The notes beneath the pieces were generated by a model. It had not been told where the DNA came from and ran no database searches. It saw only the letters and a program-made list of their open reading frames with translations. A program made the translations under genes and the position numbers. From the NCBI GenBank assembly GCA_943323935.2, contig CALPJR020000053.1:1-6379 (forward strand): a DNA stretch of 6,379 nucleotides, in the 5' to 3' direction. Positions within the stretch are counted from its first letter, which is position 1; every line of letters begins with the position of its first letter. Origin of the DNA: Bifidobacterium breve (lineage in GTDB: Bacteria > Bacteroidota > Bacteroidia > Chitinophagales > Chitinophagaceae). This document shows, one piece after another, positions 1 through 6,297 of this stretch.

Positions 1-1461
1 GTAGACCGCTTTGGCCATGGTGCGGATACCCAATTGTTCTAATACATGTTGTTCTGGTTTGCCTTTAGATGCCAACATTAAATTGTTAAAGCTATGTGCG
101 ATATGGTCTGGAGAATCAATATTAAAAGGATATCCATGCTTTTTAGCAAATACCACAAATGGATTTAATTTGTCTTCATTCGGTTGGTCATGCACGCGAT
201 AAGGGAAAGGCAATACTTCTTTTTTCACTTTCACTGTGCCCATTTTTTCTGCAATCAATTGATTCGCTTTTAACATCAATTCTTCGATCAATTGATGTGA
301 TGCTTTACTTTCTTTTACAGTAATTCCAGTTGGTTTCCCTGTAGCATCTAAAGTAAAACGAACTTCTTGTGATGAGAAATTGATTGCGCCATTTTCGAAA
401 CGCTTCTTTCTCAAATCTTGGGTATAATCATGCAGCCATAAAATCACTTCTTTGTGGTCGCCTTCTTTTGATTCTATAATTTCTTGTACATCCTCATAAG
501 TAAATCGACGATCAGAAAAGATCACTGTTTTGCCATACCAGGTATGTACAATCTTACCAGCGGCATCTATTTCAAATGTTGCTGAGAAAGTTAATTTTTC
601 TTCCTTAGGTCTTAAAGAACATAGTTCATTTGAAATCCTTTCGGGCAACATTGGATACACCCTATCTGGTAAATACACCGATGTGGCCCTTTCATATGCT
701 GCTTTATCCACTGCAGTACCTGGTTGCACAAAATGACTTACGTCGGCAATATGCACCCCAATTTCGATATGCCCATTGTCTAAATGTTGGAATGAAATGG
801 CGTCATCAAAATCCTTCGCATCCACGGGGTCAATGGTGAATGTCAAAACTTTTCGGTAGTCTTTTCTTTTTGCAATTTCTTCGGGAGATATTTTATCGGA
901 TAATGTTTTTGCAAAAGCCAATACTTCTCCATCAAATACCAATGGAAATCCTGATTCTGCCACGATTGATTTCATGGCCATATCATTCTCTTTCTCTGGT
1001 GTAAATATTTCTAGTACTTCTCCTTCTGGTTTTTTATTTGAGTTTTCCCATTTGGTCAACTGTACAATCACTTTATCGCCTGTCTTAGCACCCTTTAATT
1101 TATCCATTGGGATATAAATATCTGGCATTGGATGTATGGTATTGGGTAAGAAAAAGGCATGGTGTTGCATGATCTGCATGGTACCTGAAAAAGAAACTTG
1201 TTTTCTTTTTACAATCTCTACGACTTTACCTTCTTTTTTTCCAGAGCCCTGTCTAATTTTAGTGATTTTAACACGGACTTCGTCGCCCTTAAGTGCGGTA
1301 TTAAAATCGGCTGGGAATACTAAAATATCTTGTTCCATTCCTTGTACAATGATAAAACCCATGCCTGATTTGGCAATATCTAATACCCCTTTATACGTTG
1401 TCGTTAAATGGGTCTGCTTTGTAGTTGTTTTTGACTTCTTCTTGTCTTTTTTACTGTTCAT
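1..1461 (-). CDS. rnr: Ribonuclease R, 3'-5' exoribonuclease (partial; C-terminus beyond left edge)
   Basis: RNB-family processive hydrolytic 3'-5' exoribonuclease that degrades structured RNA in the cytoplasm. The frame is open from ATG at 1461 to the window edge (487 codons, no stop). After a lysine-rich start (MNSKKDKKKSK) come two cold-shock-type RNA-binding domains (about residues 24-85 and 90-155), then the RNB catalytic domain from about 195. The active-site motif TIDPVDAKDFDDA (209-221) supplies the four metal-binding aspartates D211, D217, D219 and D220. Further family blocks are HIEIGVHIADVSHFV (231-245) and YLPDRVYPMLPERISNELC (263-281). The visible end, RTMAKAVY, is also typical of RNB proteins. 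The rest of RNB and the expected S1 domain lie outside. The N-terminal helix-turn-helix of E. coli RNase R is absent. The start overlaps the lpxK stop by 11 bp (ATGAACAGTAA), which suggests translational coupling; there is no Shine-Dalgarno sequence. The gene is intact as far as it can be seen. Confidence 0.96.
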   Translation of the reverse strand, partial: MNSKKDKKKSKTTTKQTHLTTTYKGVLDIAKSGMGFIIVQGMEQDILVFPADFNTALKGDEVRVKITKIRQGSGKKEGKVVEIVKRKQVSFSGTMQIMQHHAFFLPNTIHPMPDIYIPMDKLKGAKTGDKVIVQLTKWENSNKKPEGEVLEIFTPEKENDMAMKSIVAESGFPLVFDGEVLAFAKTLSDKISPEEIAKRKDYRKVLTFTIDPVDAKDFDDAISFQHLDNGHIEIGVHIADVSHFVQPGTAVDKAAYERATSVYLPDRVYPMLPERISNELCSLRPKEEKLTFSATFEIDAAGKIVHTWYGKTVIFSDRRFTYEDVQEIIESKEGDHKEVILWLHDYTQDLRKKRFENGAINFSSQEVRFTLDATGKPTGITVKESKASHQLIEELMLKANQLIAEKMGTVKVKKEVLPFPYRVHDQPNEDKLNPFVVFAKKHGYPFNIDSPDHIAHSFNNLMLASKGKPEQHVLEQLGIRTMAKAVY

Positions 1462-2539
1462 TTGTTTGTTGATGATATTGTGCTACAAAATCAATGACCA
1501 ATTGATTAAATTCAGTTGCTTGATTAAATAGGAAAAAGGGCTTGATAGGTAGTACATACAATGGCATATCATTTAATTCATTGGTATACTTCACTAATCT
1601 AACTGCATCTTTTTCGGTGGTAAGAATAAGCTTACTCTTTGCGTTAATCTGTTCAAATTTATTGCGCATCTCATTTAAATCTTCTATCGAGAAAATATGA
1701 TGGTCGCTGTAACTTAATTGATAATAAGTGTGTGTGTTTTCGTGTAAATAATTTTTTAAAGGAATGGGGTTAGCGATACCACAAACCAATAATACCTCGT
1801 CTCGCATGGTCAACACCCATTGGTCTGATGGGTTATATATATGATAAGGTGTTTCATAAGCAATGGCTGTAAAAAATACAGATTGATGTTGTTCTGGATA
1901 AAGTCGCTCTAATACCTCAGCTTTATCTGCTTCTGTCATATCCAAAGGACATTTGGTCACCACTATGATATTGGCGCGCTTTGCAGACTTTCGCTCATCC
2001 CTAAGATCACCAGTAGGGAAAAAGAAATCATCGCAATACAGGTTATCATATTCGGTTAAAAGAATACTAAAATGTGCATCTATCTCACGGTGCTGAAATG
2101 CATCATCTAGTATCACTGTTTGTAAGTCTGGGATATCTTGGATCAATTGAGGAATGGCTTCGATACGTCGCTCTCCTACCGCCACGCCCACATTTGGAAA
2201 TTTTAAATGAAACTGCATTGGCTCATCTCCAATTTCTAATGCGGTGGATTGATCTGTAGCTAAAGCATAACCCTTGGTTTTTCGTTTATAGCCCCTACTT
2301 AATGTGGCTGTTTTATATTCCGAGGAAAGTATGGATAATAAATGTTCTACCATGGGAGATTTTCCTGTTCCTCCTAAGGAGAGATTACCCACACAAATGA
2401 TGGGTAAATTAAAGTGCACTGACTTGAAATATTTTTTTGCGTACATCCAATTACGCAATGTCACAATCCATCCATATATGATAGCAAAAGGTAAGAGTAG
2501 AACTCTAAAGGATTTTAAAAAAATATTATTCAAATGCAT
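1451..2539 (-). CDS. lpxK: Tetraacyldisaccharide 4'-kinase (lipid A 4'-kinase)
   Basis: LpxK uses ATP to phosphorylate the 4' position of tetraacyldisaccharide-1-phosphate, giving lipid IVA, on the inner face of the inner membrane in the Raetz pathway. With the chosen start it has 362 residues, a normal family length. An N-terminal hydrophobic segment (about 8-28) is the membrane anchor. The Walker A P-loop is GGTGKSP (56-62), after the family lead-in ICVGNLSL. Other LpxK blocks are SRGYKRKTKGY (81-91), GDEP (104-107), the Walker B-like VILDDAFQHR (142-151), the DHH triplet (279-281) and LTTEKDAVRL (306-315). ATG 2539 was preferred because the conserved protein begins with this helix. An in-frame ATG at 2617 would add 26 residues unlike the family and push 92 bp into the upstream gene. 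ATG 2539 itself overlaps that gene's stop by 14 bp. LpxK implies a lipid A-bearing outer membrane. Confidence 0.95.
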   Translation of the reverse strand: MHLNNIFLKSFRVLLLPFAIIYGWIVTLRNWMYAKKYFKSVHFNLPIICVGNLSLGGTGKSPMVEHLLSILSSEYKTATLSRGYKRKTKGYALATDQSTALEIGDEPMQFHLKFPNVGVAVGERRIEAIPQLIQDIPDLQTVILDDAFQHREIDAHFSILLTEYDNLYCDDFFFPTGDLRDERKSAKRANIIVVTKCPLDMTEADKAEVLERLYPEQHQSVFFTAIAYETPYHIYNPSDQWVLTMRDEVLLVCGIANPIPLKNYLHENTHTYYQLSYSDHHIFSIEDLNEMRNKFEQINAKSKLILTTEKDAVRLVKYTNELNDMPLYVLPIKPFFLFNQATEFNQLVIDFVAQYHQQTNEQ

Positions 2540-3098
2540 AGGTATTCCACGGCGTGATACAACATGATAAAGGTACGTCAAATTCGTTGGTATCAGTGAA
2601 ATTGTCCATTGGCTCAAAGTAAGAAACCCCTATTTTTTGCAAGCCTTTATTGGCTTTTGCTAGGTAGCGATCATAATATCCTTTTCCGTAGCCAACACGA
2701 TGTCCTTTTTGGTCAAAACCTAATAATGGAACCAACATGGTATCGATCAATGCCGAGGGGACATGATTAAATGGCAAAGGTTCTTGTATACCATATGCAT
2801 TTAACTGTAAGGTTTCGGTTTCAAAATAAAACTCCATTTGATGTTGTTGGTTATCAATAATTGGATAACAGAATCTTATAAATGGATACAAGGTCTTGAT
2901 GTATTTTTCGAATAACAAAGTATTGGGCTCATTCTTATTTGCTAATGGATAAAAACTTGCAAGGACGGATGTCGTCGACCAATCGATACGTTGTAATTGA
3001 ATGAGTAGTAGATCATCCATTTTCATGCATGCTGATTCAGTCAATGCTGCTCTTTTTTGGGATAATATGTTACGCGCTTCGGCCTTTGTTATATGCAT
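2526..3098 (-). CDS. fau: 5-formyltetrahydrofolate cyclo-ligase (MTHFS family)
   Basis: ATP-dependent cytoplasmic enzyme converting 5-formyl-THF (folinate) to 5,10-methenyl-THF, returning an inhibitory storage folate to the one-carbon pool; the E. coli homologue is YgfA/Fau. It has 190 residues, the usual length. The N-terminal helix KAEARNILSQKRAAL (5-19) carries the family's basic pattern. NEP (56-58) sits where substrate-binding acidic residues are expected. The signature LLGFDQKGHRVGYGKGYYDR (125-144) matches GxRxGxGxGxYD and is diagnostic. The tail NEFDVPLSCCITP (171-183) matches the closing D-x-P...T block. ATG 3098 puts the first conserved helix at the N-terminus; it overlaps the rsmD stop by 10 bp (ATGCATATAA), and the 3' end overlaps the lpxK start. 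folB elsewhere in the window is also a folate gene, but the two lie in separate transcription units. Confidence 0.95.
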   Translation of the reverse strand: MHITKAEARNILSQKRAALTESACMKMDDLLLIQLQRIDWSTTSVLASFYPLANKNEPNTLLFEKYIKTLYPFIRFCYPIIDNQQHQMEFYFETETLQLNAYGIQEPLPFNHVPSALIDTMLVPLLGFDQKGHRVGYGKGYYDRYLAKANKGLQKIGVSYFEPMDNFTDTNEFDVPLSCCITPWNTYAFE

Positions 3099-3628
3099 TC
3101 GAAAAAACTAAAAATGGTAGCACCATAATTTCTTTGAAAACTATAGCCTTCAAATGTTTTATAATCATTACGTGGTGTATGTTCCAAAATGAAATAACCT
3201 TTAGGACTGATCAATTTCTTTTCGACAATGATTTTTGGCAGGTCATCAATGGTATTTAGTGCATAAGGCGGGCCTGCAAAAATGATATCATATTGTTGAT
3301 TACAAGTGGCTAAAAATTGAAACACATCCATTTGTATCGTCATTGTATTTTCGATCTTCAAAAAATCAATATTCTTTTTAATGAAATCAAGCATTGTTTT
3401 ATCCTTCTCTACAATAGTTAATTGCGCTGCGCCTCTAGATGCCAATTCGTAACTGATACAACCAGTCCCTCCAAATAAATCTAAAGTAATAGCACCGTCT
3501 ATAGCCACTCTATTATGTAAAATATTAAAAAGCCCCTCTTTCGCAATATCCGTTGTGGGTCTTGTATGTGGCATATTGGTAGGCGGATGAATCCTTCTGC
3601 CTCCAAATTTTCCTGAAATAATTCTCAT
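3089..3628 (-). CDS. rsmD: 16S rRNA (guanine(966)-N(2))-methyltransferase RsmD family
   Basis: RsmD-family SAM-dependent methyltransferase, expected to make N2-methylguanosine at G966 (E. coli numbering) of 16S rRNA in the assembling 30S subunit. The 179 residues fit the family. The N-terminus MRIISGKFGGRRIHPP followed by TRPTTDIAKEGLFNIL (22-37) is the characteristic RsmD opening. SAM-binding motif I is LDLFGGTGCISYELASRGA (49-67), where many relatives have FAGSG. TIVEKD (71-76) ends in the acidic residue expected to hold the SAM ribose. QMDVFQFL (99-106) fits the next motif. Catalytic motif IV reads IFAGPPYAL (116-124), with G119 where the class normally has Asp or Asn; see the finding. The gene starts 9 bp after the DUF3822-like gene and overlaps the cyclo-ligase gene by 10 bp. 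The family call is secure; activity depends on what G119 means. Confidence 0.93.
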   Translation of the reverse strand: MRIISGKFGGRRIHPPTNMPHTRPTTDIAKEGLFNILHNRVAIDGAITLDLFGGTGCISYELASRGAAQLTIVEKDKTMLDFIKKNIDFLKIENTMTIQMDVFQFLATCNQQYDIIFAGPPYALNTIDDLPKIIVEKKLISPKGYFILEHTPRNDYKTFEGYSFQRNYGATIFSFFECI

Positions 3629-3637
3629 GCGTACAAC

Positions 3638-4450
3638 TTAAAAGATAAAATAAGGCGCGTAATGATGGTTTGGATAATCCGTATTGAGTGTAGCTCCAAT
3701 ACCTTCATCAGGCACCTGTTGCATATGTGCACCTGCAAAATAACTAGCTAGTGCCTGCATCCATAAATCCCTATCTGCACTGTACCCAATTACATTCAAG
3801 TTCGTATCCTTAGGTTGAATATTTGCTTGAATACATGCGTTCAACACCAGGTATTGATTTTGGTCATCCCCGCTTTTATTAAAATAATTTACAAAATGTG
3901 GTTTCCCATTTTGAATCATCAATAAAATAAAATATTCGTTAAATAAAGTAATGCAAACCCCATCCCCTTGATTCGATGCAACCAAACTGTTTAAATAATT
4001 GACCCATTTACCAGTAGGGAAAGACCTCGTTAATAAAGTACTTAACGCATCTGGCACACTATATACCAAAACTTGTTCTTGCCCAATTTTTTGCAATTGT
4101 AGTTCTTCTTCCATTTTTGTGCCAACAACAAGACTAAATTCATTATGGTAAAATGCATCTGCACCAGTGCTCACAGTTTTGGTTAATAAGGTTCTTTTTG
4201 TATTCATCACAAACTGAACCTGTCTATAAAATGATTGGATCAGCTTTGAATTATTTTGCAAATAACCCAATAGTTGATTCCATCCATTTTGGTCTGTGGT
4301 GTTTTCAAAATATTCAAAAGCAATATATGTACCATTGATATGGTTTTTTACTACAAAACAGATAGACTGTTCGTCTACTATCAAATAAAGATCTTCCACC
4401 TTATTATTTGCTGTACTTTCTTGTACGCCGTAAATGCCAATTTTTTTCAT
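3638..4450 (-). CDS. DUF3822-family protein of unknown function
   Basis: 270-residue protein that I match, from overall character and position directly upstream of rsmD, to the Bacteroidota DUF3822 family; its function is unknown. No signal peptide, transmembrane helix or catalytic motif is evident, so it is probably cytoplasmic. It looks like two alpha/beta lobes. Residues 1-110 hold strands such as LYLIVD (21-26), ICFVVKN (30-36) and YIAFEYF (42-48). Residues 125-235 hold QVLVYSVPDALSTLL (126-140), a strand pair around FILLMIQNG and HFVNYF (174-190), and NLNVIGYSADRDLW (217-230) before a helix. The block FVNYFNKSGDDQNQYLVLN (186-204) is the most family-like stretch. A two-lobed actin/PilM-like fold is conceivable but speculative. 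ATG 4450 is preferred over an in-frame TTG at 4456. Being first in the run, it is likely transcribed from the divergent spacer. Confidence 0.72.
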   Translation of the reverse strand: MKKIGIYGVQESTANNKVEDLYLIVDEQSICFVVKNHINGTYIAFEYFENTTDQNGWNQLLGYLQNNSKLIQSFYRQVQFVMNTKRTLLTKTVSTGADAFYHNEFSLVVGTKMEEELQLQKIGQEQVLVYSVPDALSTLLTRSFPTGKWVNYLNSLVASNQGDGVCITLFNEYFILLMIQNGKPHFVNYFNKSGDDQNQYLVLNACIQANIQPKDTNLNVIGYSADRDLWMQALASYFAGAHMQQVPDEGIGATLNTDYPNHHYAPYFIF

Positions 4451-4524
4451 AGTCAATTTCTACTGCAATGATACAAAAAAAAGAGCCTATGTATTGCTAA
4501 AACTAGTTGTAGATTTGTATTTAT
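4451..4524. promoter_or_regulatory. Divergent intergenic promoter region
   Basis: This 74-bp AT-rich spacer separates the first gene of the minus-strand run from the plus-strand MATE gene, so promoters in both directions are expected here or nearby. On the minus strand a T-rich run ending in TTTG (4473-4480) could be part of a degenerate -7 box for the DUF3822-like gene, but its TA is missing. An 8-bp palindrome AACTAGTT (4501-4508) and a 5-bp inverted pair GCAAT/ATTGC (4465-4469 and 4493-4497) are present; both are short enough to be chance. No Shine-Dalgarno sequence precedes either start codon. The promoter role is inferred from gene layout. Confidence 0.55.
4510..4517 (+). promoter_or_regulatory. 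Candidate Bacteroidota -7 element for the MATE gene
   Basis: TAGATTTG matches the Bacteroidota sigma-factor -7 consensus TAnnTTTG exactly. It ends 7 bp before the MATE ATG at 4525, so transcription would start at or just before the start codon. A matching -33 TTTG at the usual spacing of about 19 bp is absent; the nearest TTG (4494-4496) is only 13 bp upstream. In AT-rich DNA the match may be chance. Confidence 0.35.
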
Positions 4525-5883
4525 ATGAGTCAAACAGCAGCGACCCCATCCTTACAGGTGAATATTAGTAGTAAACAAATACTAACTATATCTATCCCTA
4601 TCGCCTTGGCTATCTTGGTCCCTCAGTTTAACTTTATCATCAACAATATCTTTTTAGGTGCTTTGAGTAAGCAAGCACTCGCCATTGGAGGTATTACAGG
4701 GGTCTATTATTTGATTTTTGGCGTGATGGGACAAGGGCTTAACAATGGATTACAAGCACTTATTTCGAGACGAGCAGGCGAAAACCGAGTAGATGAGATT
4801 GGTGTCTTATTTAATCAAGGGGTCATTATTTCTATTTTTTTATCTATTGTTGGTATTGGTTTCACTTACTTTATTGCGCCAACAATATTTCATGCTTTAT
4901 TAATTGATGCATCAAGAGCCAATACCGTCATTGAATTTCTAAAAATACGTATTTGGGGCCTCCCCTTTTTATTCATCTACCAGATGCGCAATGCCTTATT
5001 AGTAGGCACCAATCAAAGTAAATTCTTAATCATCGGTACAGCTACTGAAGCATTGTTCAATATCTTTTTTGATTATAGTTTGATTTTTGGACATTTTGGA
5101 TTTGCAGCAATGGGTTTAAATGGTGCAGCCTATGCTTCTATCATTGCAGAAATCATGGGCTTGCTTGTGATTTACCTTGTGATTCATTATCAAAAAATTG
5201 GGGCAAGATTTGATTTATTCAAAAAGCTTGAACTCAAAATGGATTATGTAAAACTAATTTTAGTGCAATCTTCTCCATTGATGATGCAATACATGATAAG
5301 CATTATTAGCTGGGAATTCTTTTATATTTTAATAGAACATAGAGGAGAACAATCCCTTGCAGTTTCCAATGCCATGCGTAATATATTTGGTTTTTTTGGT
5401 TGCTTTACCTGGGCATTTGCAGCCACCACCACCACGATGGTGAGTAATATCATCGGACAGAATTTGCAAGAAAAAGTGATTGAACTCATTTATAAAATCA
5501 TGCGATGGAGTTTTGGATTTGCATTCATTGTCGCAATTATGATCAATGTTTTTGCAGCTCAATTTCTTTCTATTTATGGTCAAGGGGAAGGCTTTTTAAC
5601 CGAAGGTATTCCGGTTTTAAGAATCGTATCTGTTGCATTACTTTTGATGTCTGCATCTACCATTTGGTTAAGTGCTGTAACAGGAACAGGACAATCCAAA
5701 GTCACCTTAATGATTGAATTTGCAGCCATTGTAATCTATATTATCTACAACTATCTTGTACTAGAATATTACCAAATGCCTATCACTTACGGATGGTTTA
5801 GTGAGGTCATCTATTGGTTAAGTTTATTGATTCCTTCGTTTTTCTACATCAGGACGATGCGATGGAAGAACAAGAAAATTTAA
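4525..5883 (+). CDS. MATE family multidrug/cation antiporter
   Basis: Inner-membrane secondary transporter of the MATE (MOP superfamily) type, which typically expels drugs or metabolites in exchange for Na+ or H+. The 452 residues form 12 predicted helices, near 18-40, 52-76, 95-121, 138-160, 165-188, 195-222, 240-268, 278-300, 318-345, 360-385, 391-415 and 421-443, in two six-helix halves. Family hallmarks are IPIALAILVPQFNFIINNIFLG (two parts, 24-33 and 34-45), QGLNNGLQALISRRAGE (70-86) and the loop-TM5/TM6 block with GTNQSK (161-166), N179, D183 and GLNGAAYAS (197-205). E264 in TM7 may match the conserved NorM acidic residue, but the TM10 aspartate of NorM is not seen. The substrate cannot be told. 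It stands alone on the plus strand, diverging from the DUF3822-like gene and converging on folB, so it is probably monocistronic. No Shine-Dalgarno sequence precedes the ATG. Confidence 0.92.
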   Translation: MSQTAATPSLQVNISSKQILTISIPIALAILVPQFNFIINNIFLGALSKQALAIGGITGVYYLIFGVMGQGLNNGLQALISRRAGENRVDEIGVLFNQGVIISIFLSIVGIGFTYFIAPTIFHALLIDASRANTVIEFLKIRIWGLPFLFIYQMRNALLVGTNQSKFLIIGTATEALFNIFFDYSLIFGHFGFAAMGLNGAAYASIIAEIMGLLVIYLVIHYQKIGARFDLFKKLELKMDYVKLILVQSSPLMMQYMISIISWEFFYILIEHRGEQSLAVSNAMRNIFGFFGCFTWAFAATTTTMVSNIIGQNLQEKVIELIYKIMRWSFGFAFIVAIMINVFAAQFLSIYGQGEGFLTEGIPVLRIVSVALLLMSASTIWLSAVTGTGQSKVTLMIEFAAIVIYIIYNYLVLEYYQMPITYGWFSEVIYWLSLLIPSFFYIRTMRWKNKKI

Positions 5884-5903
5884 ATCCTAAATCGAGGAGA
5901 TTT
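5884..5903. other. Short convergent spacer between the MATE gene and folB
   Basis: Only 20 bp separate the two convergent stop codons. AAATC (5889-5893) and GATTT (5899-5903) could form a 5-bp stem with loop GAGGA, but it is A/T-rich and has no following T-tract on either strand, so it is not a convincing intrinsic terminator. The 9-mer CTAAATCGA occurs at 5887-5895 and again at 5904-5912, the second copy covering the end of folB. Confidence 0.4.
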
Positions 5904-6284
5904 CTAAATCGACGCAGATGATTTGGAAGAATTAGACCTGAAACGTTCTATATCTACTGCAGTTGTTCCTTCGAAATAAGGTACTGCTAATTGTTGTTTG
6001 GTGATTTTTACATACACAGATTCCGCGATAGGATGTGCAGTCAAAATTTGATCTGCAATATTTGCTACAATCGTTTCAAGTAATGGCGTTGGCACTGACA
6101 TGATTTTTTGTATCAAATGATACACTTGAACATAGTCGATGGTTTGATCTAATTTATCGATTGTTTTTGTTGCCGGAGTAAAATGAATACGCACATCTAC
6201 TTTAAATGTATTTCCAATTTTTTTTTCTGCTGGATAAACTCCATGGAAACCATTGAAAATTAAATCATTTAAATAGATGTGCAT
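5904..6284 (-). CDS. folB: Dihydroneopterin aldolase
   Basis: FolB cleaves 7,8-dihydroneopterin to 6-hydroxymethyl-7,8-dihydropterin and glycolaldehyde in folate biosynthesis; the family forms cytoplasmic octamers of tunnelling-fold subunits. The 126 residues fit. Motifs are NGFHGVYPAEKKIGN (11-25), with the pterin-site acidic residue E20; LDQTIDYVQVY (45-55), with the conserved DY pair D50-Y51; and PLLETIVANIADQIL (67-81), with the substrate-anchoring E70. The catalytic lysine is probably K96 in VKITKQQLAVP, where many relatives read KP. The C-terminus VDIERF (110-115) is followed by a serine-rich tail (SNSSKSSASI) about ten residues beyond the conserved fold. It starts 13 bp after the trxB stop on the same strand, so the two are probably co-transcribed. 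The 5' flank is AT-rich without a Shine-Dalgarno sequence. Confidence 0.94.
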   Translation of the reverse strand: MHIYLNDLIFNGFHGVYPAEKKIGNTFKVDVRIHFTPATKTIDKLDQTIDYVQVYHLIQKIMSVPTPLLETIVANIADQILTAHPIAESVYVKITKQQLAVPYFEGTTAVDIERFRSNSSKSSASI

Positions 6285-6297
6285 AGTAAAGATTTAA

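Noticed and set aside
1136..1531. Plus-strand open frame of 131 codons
   Set aside because: It lies antisense to rnr and the end of lpxK, both strongly conserved coding regions, and its translation is low-complexity and Cys/Phe/Leu-rich like a shadow frame.
2539..2617. N-terminal extension of LpxK from an upstream in-frame ATG at 2617
   Set aside because: The 26 extra residues do not resemble the LpxK N-terminus, and they would overlap the cyclo-ligase gene by 92 bp. ATG 2539 begins right at the conserved membrane helix.
4465..4508. GCAAT/ATTGC inverted pair and AACTAGTT palindrome as a regulator operator
   Set aside because: The arms are 5 bp and 4 bp in AT-rich DNA, with no second copy and no regulator gene nearby; chance is a sufficient explanation.
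5329..5583. Minus-strand open frame of 84 codons inside the MATE gene
   Set aside because: It is antisense to a clear transporter frame; the cysteine- and glycine-rich text comes from reading Ala/Thr-rich helix codons backwards.
5889..5903. Possible bidirectional intrinsic terminator between the MATE gene and folB
   Set aside because: The stem is only 5 bp, mostly A-T, and has no T-tract on either strand.
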